Of a stretch of DNA of 64,000 nucleotides, positions 1 to 14,400 are shown one piece after another; within the stretch, counting starts at the first letter, position 1, and every line of letters starts with the position of its first letter. The DNA lies in assembly GCA_037013685.1 (NCBI GenBank), contig CM072895.1, forward strand, positions 12,746,463 to 12,810,462, written 5' to 3'. Origin of the DNA: Acridotheres tristis (Eukaryota > Chordata > Aves > Passeriformes > Sturnidae). The notes beneath the pieces were generated by a model, which ran no database searches, had not been told where the DNA came from, and worked only from the letters and a program-made list of their open reading frames with translations. Both the position numbers and the translations under genes were made by a program.

Positions 1-1850
1 TGCCTTAAAGCCAGCTGGCTAACCTTCAAACATATTAGAGTTAGTGATGCCAATGAACTGGAAAGTAGCCTAAAGTAATAGCAGATATGGCAGTATTCCA
101 AATGGCAGAAACATATCTGCCATCTTGAAGTCCCACAACCTGTTGGAAGTTCAGACAGCAGGAATTCGCAAAGAAAATTTCTTCCAACAATCACACGTCT
201 AAGGAAAATTTCAGATTGTTATCCCACTGTCAAGAAGTTCAGGTAATTGGAGCTATCACAAAGATTCGAGACAGTCTTGACTCACAAACATCATCTTCTT
301 ACAATTAATTGCACATAATAAACCAGACTTTGGGATAGTCAGTTTTCAAATGACTTCAAGATGAAGCTCTATCCACAGAATACACTGCTGTGATCAAGAT
401 TAGTGGTAACCTTACCTTGAGGTGTTGAGGTGAAATGGAATTTCTTGTGACAGATTATCTTTGAGTCTTCTCTGCTCCAGCCCCATGTCAAGGGCAAAAG
501 GTCTCTGTGTCCCAGGTTATTTCTGTGCAAGGATTGCACCAGTTCATCACATTCCTTTGTTTTCTGATGGGTTCCTGCAGTAAACCTGTGAGTCAGCTGC
601 TGTATGTTAACAGCCCCAAGTGGGGAAGGAGCCATTAACAGAGCAGAGTAGCAAAAGAACAGAGAACATTCTCTAAGACCTGCTTATAGAAATAAGGAAG
701 TTAAAAGATTTGAAGTAGTTTTAAGGTTATACTGATCACAGTGGGGAATTTACTTACATGCATAGAAGCCAGCTAAAGCTTACAGAGATATGCAAATCCT
801 GCAGTGTACAAATGGATGGTAAAGCTGTAGGGACTCTCAGGCTACAGAATGCTGATGCAATTATCTGCCTTCCTAGACTCCACACAATTTCAACATGATA
901 TTGCTGCCCTGAAACAATCTCAATAGGAACTGCCACTTAGTGATTTTATGTTCATGTGTTCACAGGTGAGAAACTGAAATGCCTTGGATTCCTATCAGTC
1001 TACAAATGAAGGAGTGGGGTGGGAGTGGTGTGACTTTTTGTACTGACTTATTGAAAGGGAACAGCAAAATGCTCTCCAGACCATCTCTATTGAAGCCAAA
1101 TTTGAAGTTTAAAGTTTGTAAATGAGGGCAAACGTTGGTAGCTAAATGCTCTTGTTTCATATGTTGGGACTGCTTTCACTGGGAAAAACATCCCAACATC
1201 TCTAAGAATCCAATTCCATTTGTGTAGCTACAGCAGTGCCAGTGAGCATTGGTGATGTTGGTGTAATTTTGAAGAGTTTACATGAAAACAACTCTTAATA
1301 TTAATTATTTTTAAAACGACATCAATATTTCTGTGTTTATAACCTGTTTGCAATTAACAGTTAGAGAATTTGAAAAATAAGAGCTTATTTTCCATATAAT
1401 GAAAATCCCTGACTTCAGCTCCTCTAAACTGCAAGAAGTCCCTTCCAGTGGTAAGCTGCTTTTCCAGCATTTTTGCTTAAAATCTTTGAGCCCCTTTTTT
1501 GCACCATGTTTGGCACACTGAGTTTTTCGACTTTCCTGGGACTCAGAGGGTCAGCACAATAGCACTGGAGTCACATCATGATTTCCTTCCTCCCACAAGC
1601 TCTGATAGATCTGAAGCTTAAAAGAAAAGAAAAAATAAGAGAAAGTGTCTTTCTATTAGTTCCCTAGTAAATACAGTGTACTTTAAAATTTCTAACGTTT
1701 TTCTTCTAAAAAATGCTATGCAATTTCTAGAACACAACTAAATTATATAACTGCTTTATCTGCATGTGGCTTTCCTCTCTCATTTCATAGGTTTTGGCAC
1801 TACTCTTCCCGGGAGACAGCCCCAGGAGAGGGGACAGCATTACTTTGTAC
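1..1850. other. NEXN upstream region, no gene seen
   Basis: AT-rich sequence with no open frame that resembles a known protein and no recognised RNA gene. The non-coding first exon(s) of NEXN could lie here or in the CpG-rich block just downstream, but no first exon can be fixed without transcript data. A CArG-like sequence with one mismatch lies near 1391-1400; this is too weak to call as an SRF site. Confidence 0.5.
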
Positions 1851-1854
1851 TCGT

Positions 1855-2100
1855 GTGTCGGGTGAAGGGCCGGAGATGCAGCCACACCTGCGCACGCAGG
1901 GGCTCCCCCAGCCCTTGTGTCCTCCCGCAGCCGCAAGAAGGCAGAGCAGCGGCTCGGGGAGGCCGGGGGCAGCTGGCCCGAGCTCCGGCAAAGCTCCGGC
2001 AAAGCTCCGGCAGCCGCAGCCCCGCTCACAGCCCGGAGCTGCGGCGCTTTCCCTGCGCTGCCACGAGCGCCGGCAGCAGCAGTTTGGCAACAGAGTTTGG
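1855..2100. promoter_or_regulatory. CpG-rich island, candidate NEXN (or divergent) promoter
   Basis: A sharp rise in G+C and CpG inside AT-rich surroundings, about 320 bases upstream of the exon that carries the NEXN start codon. It contains three head-to-tail copies of an 11-base unit (1981-2012) and is followed by a TATA-like TTATAAAT near 2117-2124. Location and composition suggest a promoter or first-exon region for NEXN, or for a divergent transcript like human NEXN-AS1. No splice donor matching a first exon could be chosen with confidence, and its open frames look like composition artefacts. Confidence 0.45.
1981..2012. repeat. Short tandem repeat, 11-base unit x 2.9
   Basis: The unit AGCTCCGGCAA is repeated almost three times without mismatch inside the CpG-rich island upstream of NEXN. 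It is a small minisatellite-like array and could vary in copy number between individuals. Confidence 0.8.
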
Positions 2101-2363
2101 CTCCAAGTTGTTTGTTCTTATAAATGGAAATTAGAACCCGGTATTTAGGGCTGTATAGAGGAGTTATGAGCATGAATAGTGAATCATAAGCTTGTTCTTT
2201 TAATTACCGTGGCACACTTAGAACCTATTCATGTCTTCAAAAGCCCCAGAGGACCAAGTGAAATTGTGATACATCAATTTCAGCCTATGCAAACTTATTT
2301 ACAGGAAGACGGTTAAAACATCATTTAAAAGGAAAAGAATGTAACTACAACTGTTTCTTTCAG

Positions 2364-2445
2364 GTAGAAACTGAAAGCCACCTTAAACATACCAGGTGCA
2401 GAGCACAATACAGTAACCATGAATGACATTGCACAGAAAACGGAG
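2364..2445 (+). CDS. NEXN: NEXN exon with 5' UTR and start codon
   Basis: The acceptor follows a pyrimidine tract ending TTTCAG at 2363. 55 bases of 5' UTR precede the ATG at 2419, then nine codons (MNDIAQKTE) and donor GTATGT at 2446. The nine residues match the start of human nexilin closely, which fixes the start. An upstream non-coding exon must exist because this exon begins at a splice acceptor. Confidence 0.92.
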
Positions 2446-5400
2446 GTATGTACCAATTTTAAAGTAATCAAGGCAATGTAATAATTTACAACTGATGCTT
2501 GCAAAAGTAGAAATTACAAATAATTGTAATTAATAATAACAAATAATAGTAAAGGACAATTATATTGAAAGTCAGCTGGTATTATTTTTAGACAATGAAA
2601 GCAGACTTAAGTAGCTTAAGATTTGATGGAATCTGTGAATTATGTTTTTATTAAAAAAACATGGAGGAGGGCAAAATAAATGCAATGAAATATGATGAAG
2701 GTTTAAATGTTAGTGGCAAAATTCTGGGCAATATTTACATCTGATTCTAAAATGTAAATCTAATAGGCTACTTCGAGTATTTCTTCTACGTAGACTTACT
2801 GAGTAGCAGGAACAAAAACTTCTGGTGTAGGTGGAAAAATATGAAACACAGCATGTTTTTAGTCAGTTTTCTTGTATGACTTCATTGAGAACATTTCTGT
2901 TGTCATCACTGTAAAAGGAGAAAACTTCACAGTAATTCTGAATGTGGGAACCTTTGGTGTTTGGACACCCACAGAGCAATCACTGGCAAAGAAGTGTCCA
3001 TTTGCTGTATCAGCATCAGAGCCCTGATAGTCCAGGGATCTTTGCACTTCGTAACATAAAATCACTGGGCTCCTGGTTTTCTCTAGGTATTAAAAAGTAA
3101 GCATATAATGTATTGGAAATTTTAAATTACGAAATACTACTGTTTATTTAAAAACTATAGATGGCTGTTGAAGTGTTGCAGAAAAAAATCCCATACCTAT
3201 TGTATTATGCATCTATGTCTTTGTATCTCTTTTTAAATATTAGGGGCAGAGCATGCCTTTGGTGACTGCTTAAGACTGAAAGCAACAATATAAGCCTGTA
3301 TCTAATTTAATAGTTTAATATAATGCTGAATGTTGTTTTGGATATTTCAGTATTTATGACTATTTATGAACAATGATGCTTAACTGATGATGGCTCGTGG
3401 CACAAAGTTCATGATCTCAGTTGCACTTCTGTTTTATGTTCTTACATTCTTTCTAATCCAATCTATCAGAATATTTCTGTCTATCTGTTTCAACTTTCTT
3501 TTTCTTATCTTCATTTCTTCTATATCTTCATCAAGATTCTGCTTTCTTCATCTAAACCCGTCCAAAAGTCGTATGTGCCCAAGCTTCACAAGGGTGATGT
3601 AAAGGATAAATTTGAAGCTATGCAGAAAGCAAGGGAAGAAAGAAATCAAAGGAGATCTAGAGATGAAAAGCAAAGAAGAAAAGAACAATATGTTAGAGAG
3701 AGAGAATGGAACAGGAGAAAGCAGGAGGTTATTTTCTTTGCTAATATTTCATGTTATATTAATATTTAATATTATATCTGAAAATCTATTCACATTATTT
3801 GAAGACAATAATACTGGGTTTTCATTTAAGTTATAAAGACAGTTTACTTTCTTTTTACATCAACCAGATGAAAGAACTGCTTGGATCTGATGAAGACGAT
3901 GACACCAAACTATCTAAAATAGAAAAGGGTTATGTTCCAAAGCTCATAGGTAAGAGAGGCCCAACTTTAAAGGCCACAGAATTCACTGGGTAAGTGTTAG
4001 ATGGAACTGCTGAGCTGTGCATTTCTTGTCCACAGGAACCGTTAAAGGCAAATTTGCAGAAATGGAGAAGCAAAGGCAAGAAGAAGAAAGAAAAAGAATG
4101 GAAGAAGAAAGAAAGCGCAGAATTGAACAAGATATGATTGAGAAAAGAAAAATTCAAAGAGAATTGGCAAAAAAGGCACAGGAGGTACGTTCATCTGATC
4201 ACAACAGTCAGGATGCAATTGTAAACAGTAGACGTGAGAAACATTTTGTACTCTCAGAAGGATTTGATCTTAAGATTTCTGATTGTAGAGATTCACATGG
4301 GAGATACTCAGTGGGGTGGAAGTGAGACATAATGTTCAGGGAGTCTTCATTTCTTTACAGTAACAGTTTTAAGCTCTGAAGTTGAGTTGCAGATGAAACT
4401 GGGCAGGCATGAACCTGGTAGGAACCAGGTACAAATTTTGCTGTCATAGGCATAGGAGTTTACTAAACTAATTTAAAAATGTTTCTTGTATTGTATCAAC
4501 TCTTACTTTAGACAACCTTTGCCTGTAAGTTAGTGACTAGAGTTCAGTGATACATGAACTATGGCAAGCAAGAAGCAGTAAGAAAATAGCAGTGGCAGGC
4601 AAAAATGAGACAACACTAATGCACTAGAAATAATAAATGATGATGATCAAGGTCATGTTTTATTACTTTGCCATTTTTGTGAATAATCACTGCATATATA
4701 TATATGTGTGTGTGTATATATATTTATATATATATATATATAATATATGAACAGACTTCAACTTCTGTTGATACCAGTAAAGCAAATTCTGTCTTTTGTA
4801 GAATTTTGTGAAGAGATATCAAACTTAATTCCTTCTGCAAGTTTTCTTCAGTGTAAACATTTAAATGATAGACTAAAAACATATGCAAATTTCTATTTAA
4901 CCAAATGACAGTAGTATGTAACTTAGGTTTGAATTTGTTGTAAGAAATGAAAAGAAGTGCTATAGGAGAAGTCAGTTTTTGGATAGTCTTTTCTACTAGA
5001 ACTTCTAACATTGTTAAAACTGTACTTTTAATTGGCATGGCATCTAGCACGTATTCTGCAAGGCAGAAGTACATACATGTAGAATTTTAAAAAGTATGGT
5101 AATTTTAGACCATAACACAGGTACACCACAGGAAGCAAGCACAGCATTAGGCCTTTTTCAGGAGCTGAGCGGAATGACAATGTCACTGGAATCAGAAATA
5201 ATTGATTACTATGTTTTAGATTTTTAAATTTTTTTTTTTACCCAATTCTGGAATGTTTAAATGAAGAATGGACATCTCAAGCACTGTTCTTGGCTCAGCA
5301 CTATGTTGACAATGCTTTAACAGATTTTGTGTGGAATGCTTTATGTCTTGTTGCCTCTTCCTTGACAAGCTGACCCATCTGAGGTATTCCAACAGAGCTT

Positions 5401-8400
5401 CAGTCATTACCAGATCCATGAATTTATGTGCTACATACATATCACTGATACAAAAAGAATTTCCAGTTCTATGTTTGCAACTCTAAGGCAAAGAGCCAAA
5501 TTAATGTAATCATATGAAATTCTCATTTAATAGATTGATGACTTTAACAATACGGGAAGTGAATCAGCAGCTGAGGTAATCAGATTTTTTTAAAGAAATG
5601 TTCACCTACATTTTTATTCACTTTGTTTTATTATTGTAATTTGGGTTGGGAAAACTTAGAAGACAGCACACAAATACCTAATTAAAGTTCAGCCAAGGAG
5701 CTAACAAATTTTTAATGTATATGGAACTACCTCTGTACTTGAAATCAATATATTAAAGTCTGAAACAGAGCCTGGACTATGAATAGTTTGTGGTTAGTCA
5801 AAAACATCTAAAATGTAAATATTCAAAGCCACCAGAATTATTTGATATATATTGGGAATGATTCTTTTAAGTCCTCTGGCTTTGCAAAGAATTATCTTAA
5901 AAGCTCTTTGCCTTAAACTTGAAATTAAAGGGGGATTCTGAAAATATATAGATATTTGAACATCCCAATCAGTTAACTTTTTTATTTTTTTACTAATATA
6001 CCATATGGGTTTTGATTTTAAGTCTTGCAAATAAATGTTTTGTTTGAAAAAGCTGGGTCTAAAGCTTTCTATTGTCTTTCACTAACACAAGAAAATCACA
6101 CTTCTACTACAGTTTCGGAAAGAAAAAACTAAACCCGCAAATTCATCAGTTTTAACTTATTCGATGGGGGAAAAATATGGGTAAATTATATTTTGGCAAA
6201 TAAGTTGTAAAAATAGAATTGGAGGAGCAACATCCTTCAAAAAAAACAATTACTGTACCTGACAAATTACTTATTAGAGATTACAAATGACATATTTCTG
6301 TGTTGAGCTGTTGGCTTATTCTAGCCACAGTTTATTATCATTTACATAATTAATTTTAAACTGGAAGTAGAGTGTGGTTACAATTGCTGTGTATTCAAAA
6401 TGACACCTGTTCTTTCCCAAACCTTGAGTTTTTATGACAAACAGTTAATGAAAACCTATAAAGAAATTAAAGAGTTTGCCAGCCGTTATGTTTATAATAT
6501 AATTCAGTTCTTGATACTCTTCATGTATTAGAAGAAAATTAGTGACTGCCACAGGCAGGTGGATTTATTCTTGTGAGTAATATTCAATACAAGTAAATCC
6601 TTTGGAAGCTTTGGTGCACACAGGTTAAACCAGCAGGTTCATTAAGAAATGAGTCTACCTAGAAGTCAAGTTTCATGAAAATATAATAAATATCTTTTTG
6701 GACAGGAAGGGGATGATTCACTGCTAGTTACAGTAGTGCCTGTAAAAAGCACCAGGACACCTGGGAAGATGAAAATAACTTCTGAGAACACAGGAAAGGA
6801 GAGAGCAGAACAAAGAAAGACACAGGATGAAGAAAACAAGCTAAAATATGAGGAACAAAACCAATTCCTTAAGGAACCCAAGTGCCTTTCATTTGTCAAG
6901 GTAAACCAGTCATTCAAAAATACCTATATAATAGATACTTATTGGGTTAAGACACAACTGTTTCATTTTTCTTACACAGGGTGAAAATGAAAACAGTGAA
7001 ACTCAAGAGTCTCTGTCTCCTGGTAAGCTGAAAGTCACATTTGAAGAACTGGAAAGACAAAGACAGGAGAATCAAAGGCGGCAAGCAGAGGAAGAAGCAA
7101 GGCAGCGCTTGGAAGAGGAAAAACGTGCCTTTGAGGAAGCCAGGCAGCGAATGGTAAGGACACGTCTTCTTCACGTCGGTACAGAATCTGCACATTGCTT
7201 TTACATTCTTTCCTCTATGGGATTCTTCTTTCTTCTTATTCCTTAACTTTATTTTAGCTGTTAAGACTCTGGAAATACGTTTTTGAAAGACATTTTTGGC
7301 CTTTGTTCTCAGTAATCATATTGGCATAATGCTTTAGATATTCTTTTAGTAAACCCAAGGAATACAGGTGTTTTGATTTTGCCAGCAACTTAGTAGATTC
7401 TCTGTCTACACTTTGTAGTACCTTAAGCTGTAAGACTTCAAGATGAGTGGCTATCTTTTTCTTCTGTAGTGCTGCAGATGGTTCAGTGACAAGTTTTTGA
7501 TGCAAACATTCTGTAGGAACAGAATGCCATTTCTTATCCCCATATTTATTTGTAAATGTGATTGAAATATACATAAATTATAAATCTCCTCTTTTGAACG
7601 AAGGCAAAAAAAAAGATCAGTTTTTTTGTATGCACTGACATAAACAACAACATACTATAAATTACTAAATGAAGTCCCCCAAACTGTCAGAAATGCAGCT
7701 CACAGATCCTGTTTTCTATTACTTGGAAAACTGCCTCCATCTGTGTTCTTTATCATAAGTCAAGAGTTACATTAGATCAGCTATAAACAGACCTCACTAT
7801 AGTTTGTTCTTTGATCAAACTGAAGGAATCACAGGTTACTACAAAGATAACTAGATAATTTAGTTCTGTATTTCCTTATTTTTCCATACTCCAATAGTAT
7901 TTTTAAAGTTCTGTATTTGAATACTTTTTCCCTGTACAGTCATGATCACTATGACTTTCTTAATTCACATACAAAATTCACACACAAACAAGATTAACAA
8001 GAAATGAGATTTTAATCTTGCATAAAAACTTGGAAAATATTATTTATAGGAATTTCTAGCTTTAACAGAGTATAATTGCATGAACAGTCTTGGAAAAACA
8101 GTTCTGGACCATTATTTCAATTATATTTCAAAAACATTCAAGACATTTATATTCTACAGAAACAAACAAAACCACCAACACAGAACATCTAGAAAGCTGA
8201 AACACACAAATTCCCAACTGGTCCATATTGAGAGAGTTCTAGGTTTAAGGAGATATCCAAATTATAGTTTGCTTCTTCACCTCCACCTCCAATAAATCAC
8301 TGTTGTTTCCCACCAATAACCTTGCCATTATGTCAATAATGCACTTTTTTCTTTTTTGTTTGGGGTTGGGCAAAGGATTCTAGTGAAGGAGAAGAGCAAA

Positions 8401-11400
8401 GAAACTGAAGGAGAGTGAACTTCATGAAGTCACTGAGGTGTTCTAACTGAAGATTAGTTCGCATCTCTCTTCCTTATGCTTATGCATTTATTTATCAAGT
8501 AATATGAAAAAATTTACAAATTGTCCACATCAAAAGAAATTTTCTAACATGAAGTTATACCTGCTGACCAGTGGATGTCAAAACTTGAAGTAAACATTTT
8601 TCTTAAGAATTCAGCAGTTAATTTCCTTCAATTCTTTTATTTTTTTCCCTTACAAATTTCAGACAAAAGATTTCTCTAATTCCCTTAATGGGCTACCCCA
8701 CATACCAGTCCCAGGGCTGCTCACAGTATAGAGATCTGGATTATCAGTACTCAGACAGCTGCCAGTCTACTTCCTCCATTAACAGATAAAGTACTCTGAG
8801 ATGTCCTCTCAAAGGGGTTCTTGATTGCAGTTTGCAAACCACAGGCTTCTCTTAGCAGGTAAGTGTTCACTGGAGAGAAGCTATAGTGAAGAGATCACAG
8901 TATCTCAATTCCTTTTCTTCAGTGATGATTAAATGTCTAAAAAAAAAAGAAACAAAAATCTCAGTCTGAAATAATAGCAAAATACTGATTCAGTTTTGCT
9001 ATAAGACTGCACAGCATTTCTTTAACTGGTGCACTGATGAAAGAGATTTCCATACAAACAAAAAGACTTGATGGTATACACATCTATGAAAACGATGTAA
9101 ATAAAGAGAATAGAGGATGATTTACAGTAAACAATCCAACAATGAGACCATAAAGTACTTAACTGTCCAGCCTCTTCCTAGCAACACATTGTTCTTTGAA
9201 TTACACATTCAACGGATTTTTAAGAACTGTAACAGCTATGTGTAGGATACTGAAAATTTATTTTCTCGCTCTCCTGGCTAAAACAAAGACTAAAATGTTT
9301 CTCACAGGAACCTAACTCTTAATGCATTTTTCCCTCAAGGAGAAAACAGTATTTATAAAAGATCAGAAAGGAACAGAGTTTTTATTTACTATAAAGAACA
9401 GCTTTTTCTTTGGGTAAATGCTATTTATGTTTTCCTCTCCCTATTCTCTTAAGATAAATGAAGGTGGTGATGAAGAATCTGAAAATGCTGTTAAAGAACT
9501 CCGCCCTGGTAAACTCAGACTCAGTTTTGAGGAAATAGAAAGACAGAGGAGAGAAGAGGAAAAGAGGAAAGCAGAGGAGGATGCACGACGACGCATAGAA
9601 GAGGAGAAAAGAGCGTTTGCTGAAGCAAGGAAGAACATGGTAATGGTATTTTGGTTTAACATAGAGTTTAATTTTTACCTAAATCTCAACCTGGAAAGAA
9701 ACTCTGGGAAAAATCTTTAAATAGTTAGGATACATGCTTCAACTCTTTCATGAATCAGTTCACCTCACTATTTATTAGAAGGTAATGGGGTCAAGTTTCA
9801 TTTACCAAAATTCATCAGAGAACAATCCCTCCTCACAGCCAGCCTAGAGAGGATTTCAGATAATTTAGTCAAAACCAGGTATTCTATCCAGTGGGTATTA
9901 CTGGGCTAGGTGCAACATACTTGGGAAGCACAAGGGGGGTTTGTTGTTTTGGGTTTTTTTGGGAAGAGCAATATCTTTTACAGCTCCAAGTTTATTCCCC
10001 TACCTTTACACGGTGTCCACCAATCATCTCTTACTACAAAAGCACAATTAATTGCATAGTAGAAAAATGCTCACTGCAAATACGAAGATTCCAATAATCT
10101 GTGGCTCTTTAGGGAGGAAAAATTAACATGTTGAACTCAGATACTTGATGTTTTTAATGCTTGTTCAGAGAAAAACAAAAAAGAACTTGTGGTGTTTACC
10201 ATTAAAACACCTTGTAATACTATCTTGTCTCGACAAACACAGATTTCTGTCATATGCATCGACTTGTAAAATTTGAGTTAGGATTATACTGGAGACAAAT
10301 TTTCAGGGGCTTAGGACTGACATAAACTACCTGAAAACGCAGAAAGACGCCTGATTTCAGAGGTTAGCAACTATTATTTCTATTTAAAAAAAAAAGATAA
10401 AAAAGAAAAAGAGTGGCCACAGAGCTTTTAACTGTGGTCTTCATACTTATTCCAACCACTTCAAGACTCTGCAGGCTTTTGGTATAAGCCAGTTACTTAT
10501 TGGTGGATATGAGGAAACATAGCATTGAATTACACAGATATAAACTAGTATAGTAGTAGTGTTTGTTCAAAAAAGGAGGGCAGGACCTGCCAGTCTAGAA
10601 GTGTGGAATAACTCAGGTATCTGGTAGCATCTTCCTACATCCTCCGTGGCTGAATTGGGAAATACCAACTGCATGCCCAATAACCTTTTCTTAATCACTC
10701 AAAGCAATACTTGGGAGAGAAATGAAAATTTTGTATGAATACTGACACTGCTGGCAGGGCTCCCTCTGCCTGGAAGTTGGGCCAAAGACAAGTCTTGTGC
10801 TGAAAAACTACCTAGAAAATCTACAATTTATATTTTATATTGTACTGAAAAATAGTGTCTGTCTGAATCTCCAAAGAAAGAAAACAGAACCTAATGCAAT
10901 TTAAAAATAACCTCAAACCACCAGAAGAATACTACTGGAGATTTCTGCCATCACAATTCTATGAAAAGGCAGTAGAGAACTGAAGAAAGCACAGAAAGTA
11001 TGTGATGCTTCTGTTTTTTCCTGCTTTCTTGAGAAACTTTTTTTGGGCTCAGTGTAGCAAGAACCTAAACTCAAGTGTCCAGGCAAGAAAAATCTCACTG
11101 ACAAACAGGGTTTAACCCATCAGATGCAGCACAGAGGCTGTGACTGCTCTACTTGCAGACAGTGGAAGTGGTCTGTAATTTAAAAAATTTACTGAAATCT
11201 ATTTTCAGCATTTATGTACTTAAAAGTTTTCTGTTAAGCAGCATCCTGAATACGAATACTACATTTTCTACTACTTGTAACAGAATATAACCCTCTTTTT
11301 TCCTTATTTCCCATGGCTACAAAATGTAGCAGCAATGAAGACGTCCTAAAATGCTTAAAAATATAATAGTCCTCTCTTACAAAAGCAGTAAAAATGAGCA

Positions 11401-14400
11401 TTAAACTGTTATTCCAGGAACTGTTTAATGTTAATTCATTTTAGTTTTGGAAGTATGCACATGCAGAAATGGTAGTATTGTGGCTGGAAAACACAAATGC
11501 CACCTCCTTTTGTATCTCCCTATTTCATATTTGCTTGTGCTACTTCCATGCTCCCCAGCGTCAGTGAGATCATATCTACACGGAAGCAGTGGTCTTTCAC
11601 CCCATCAATCTTTTTCTAGTAGAGTCTGCAAAAACACCTGTCTTAGCACAAATAAACTAAAAAAAAAATTTCCCTGTTTGCCCTCTGAATATTTGTTGAC
11701 TGTGCTGCAAACCATGATTGTTACATGATGTTTCTCACTACCATTTCCACTTCGCAGAAAAAAAAAAAAGGATGGCCTAATTTCACAAAATATGGCTAAA
11801 ATATTTATTGAACTAACCACAGGGGTTTTGTACATCACACAACACAGCTAAATCTTTGTGGTTTTTAACCAGGGAAAAGGTGGCTCACTGTCTTTTTGTA
11901 ACATAGTAAGTCAGAAATAGAGAGACAGCTGCTAGTGCTTGCTCACATGCACAGCTTTTGAACTCCAATGGGCAAATCCTGAATTGATGTTTCTTGTGGT
12001 CACTTAGGTTCAGTATCTTCTTGAAGTGATGAGCTTATGAATTAATGCATCACCAGCAAGAGACTTTCATGTTTCCTTGCTAATTAGTTATGGGTAGCCT
12101 CTAAAAACCACAGGGCATCGCTTCCACTACAGGAAAGAGTTCACAGCTTTGGTTTTTGACTTCACTTCTCTATAACACAATTTCAACAAATATGCTCATA
12201 TTACACAAAACAAATGAAGAATGGAGGAAATGGTGCTGAAGTCCAGCTCTAAGCTTAGAGGGAATATCTGAGTAAAACCTGTAGTTAATAGCAGAATCTG
12301 AGTGGGATTGGGCTAAAAAACTACTGAAAAAGCTGTGGCAAATAAAGAGGATATGGGCAAAGTAGGTCAAGAAGATGGTGTGAACCAAGGTAACACCAAC
12401 ACAGAGAAAGGTGTGGGTTACAATGGCAGTAAGCAGCAATAAATAGAAGTAGTGCCAAAGGTTCTTACAGAAATGTCTTTCCTGTCACTTTATAGTCAGA
12501 GCATCTTCTCAAATGGCAATGTTGCTCCTTTAATAATTTCTATCATTTGACTGATTACTGCTGTTGTGAATGCCTATAACTTAGGGCACATTGAGCTCTC
12601 ATGTTTGCCACAAGGCCTCTAAAGCCTGTGATGATCAAACCGTGCCAAAAGCCACATCATCCCCAGTTCAGTACCTGGCCTCACCTCACCTTTACCTACA
12701 GAACACTCCTGTTGAGACAATCTCTGTTCATAAGTTTATATAGTTACATGCACAGACATATACTCATGTCAGTTGTATCACAAGCTTACATTAAAATTCC
12801 TGCATAACTCACTGTCACTGCTGGCTGCTTTTGTAGCATTCAGCTTCGTATTTTAGTACTTCACCACACTCAGTCTGGTAAAGTATTAGTTCTTGCACTT
12901 CTTGCTTTGGAAGTAATGAAAAGTGCCTTTCCTAGGCCCTACTATCTTACGAATTAGTCTAAAAGAAAGGCCAGCTGCTCCTAATGCCAACCAAGCCTAA
13001 CCCTACTCTGAAGCCAGACAAGGACAGGGAAAGGAGGAAACCCTTGCTGGTGGGTGTATAAACCAATAAACTGGCCACATAACAGCATGAACAATTTCTG
13101 CACAAAGAAGAGCTGCTTCTGAATGTTCTGTTCAGTTTCCTTACTGGGAATATTGATACTGCTTTAGAACATGAATAAAATTCAGATTGCTTAAGAAAAA
13201 GATTACAGATAAATGTACTTCAGCATTAAGAGCAATGACATTTAAACACAAACACTTTGTCTGAAGTAATCAAGAATGAATTGCTTCAGGTCCTAAAGGT
13301 GCATTTAGAGGGCATCCTCCCCCGCAGAGGGAAAATACTGCATTTTGAAAAAAACACCTAATCTTCATTATAAAAGTTTAGTGCTATAAAAAAAGTCAAA
13401 CAAAATCCCCCAAACCACTCCCTCCCACACCATTAGAGGAATACCCACATTGGCACAGAGCACCTTTCTGTGCTGGGGCAGATGTGACAAAATAGTCACT
13501 TATCTTTATGTACCAGAAGTGTCTGAACAATGCTGTGATTTCATCACAGATGTAATTAATGCTCTGAATTTCCAGCAGGTGCTGGATGATGAATCACCAG
13601 AAATGTTTAAAACCTTTTCTCAAGAATCTCTCATACCTGGTAAACTGGAAATTAATTTTGAGGAGTTGCTGAGACAAAAAATGGAAGAAGAAAAGAGGCG
13701 CACAGAAGAAGAGCGAAGGCAAAAGTTGGAAATGGAAAGGCAAGAATTTCAACAGCTGAGACAAGAAATGGGAGAGGTTTGTACATCAAACTGTACGTAA
13801 AGCACGCTCTGAATAAAAATATCACCTCATTACTAAAATCTCGAAGTTTAGGACTGGAAAGAAAAATGCCTTTGAGAGAAATTTTAAGATAATACATTCA
13901 ACATTATGTGAAAGAAAAATAGAAAATCACCTTTTTTTTTTAAACATTGTATATAATGACATTTTTATCACTATCTACCAGGAAAATGTGTTTATCCCTT
14001 GCTACCTCAGAAGTACAGTTACAAATCTGTAATGTGGTTTTGCAGTAATTTCTGAAAATTCTGGACTATTATTAAAGTGATTAGATAATATTTATACTGT
14101 GAGAACAGAAATAGCTAGTTCCCAAAAGACAATACAAAAACAGAAATAGGAAAGGGTAAAATCCTTGCTTTTCCTCACAGAAATACTGTGCTACCTAATG
14201 AGAAAAATACAGTGGGCTCAACTTTTTTCTAACTGGTGTATCAAGGGTTTGAAGACTGTCACAGTTGATTTTAAAAATCACACAAAAAAATCTACATTCC
14301 AATGTAATCCCATTCATCACATCAGGAATGAAATGTTTAAAACATCACATTCATCAACTTCACACTTCAGTTTAGCTGTCGGTGGCAATTCTTTATTATT

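Noticed and set aside
1727..2173. Overlapping frames on both strands in the NEXN upstream island
   Set aside because: Four mutually overlapping frames in the same GC-rich block point to composition, not coding.
4724..5074. 116-codon minus-strand frame in a NEXN intron
   Set aside because: It runs into the TA microsatellite and has no known similarity; antisense chance frame.
13450..13578. Upstream part of the open frame joined to the NEXN exon at 13579
   Set aside because: The 43 codons before the CAG acceptor are intron that happens to be open; human nexilin matches only from VLDDESPEM on.
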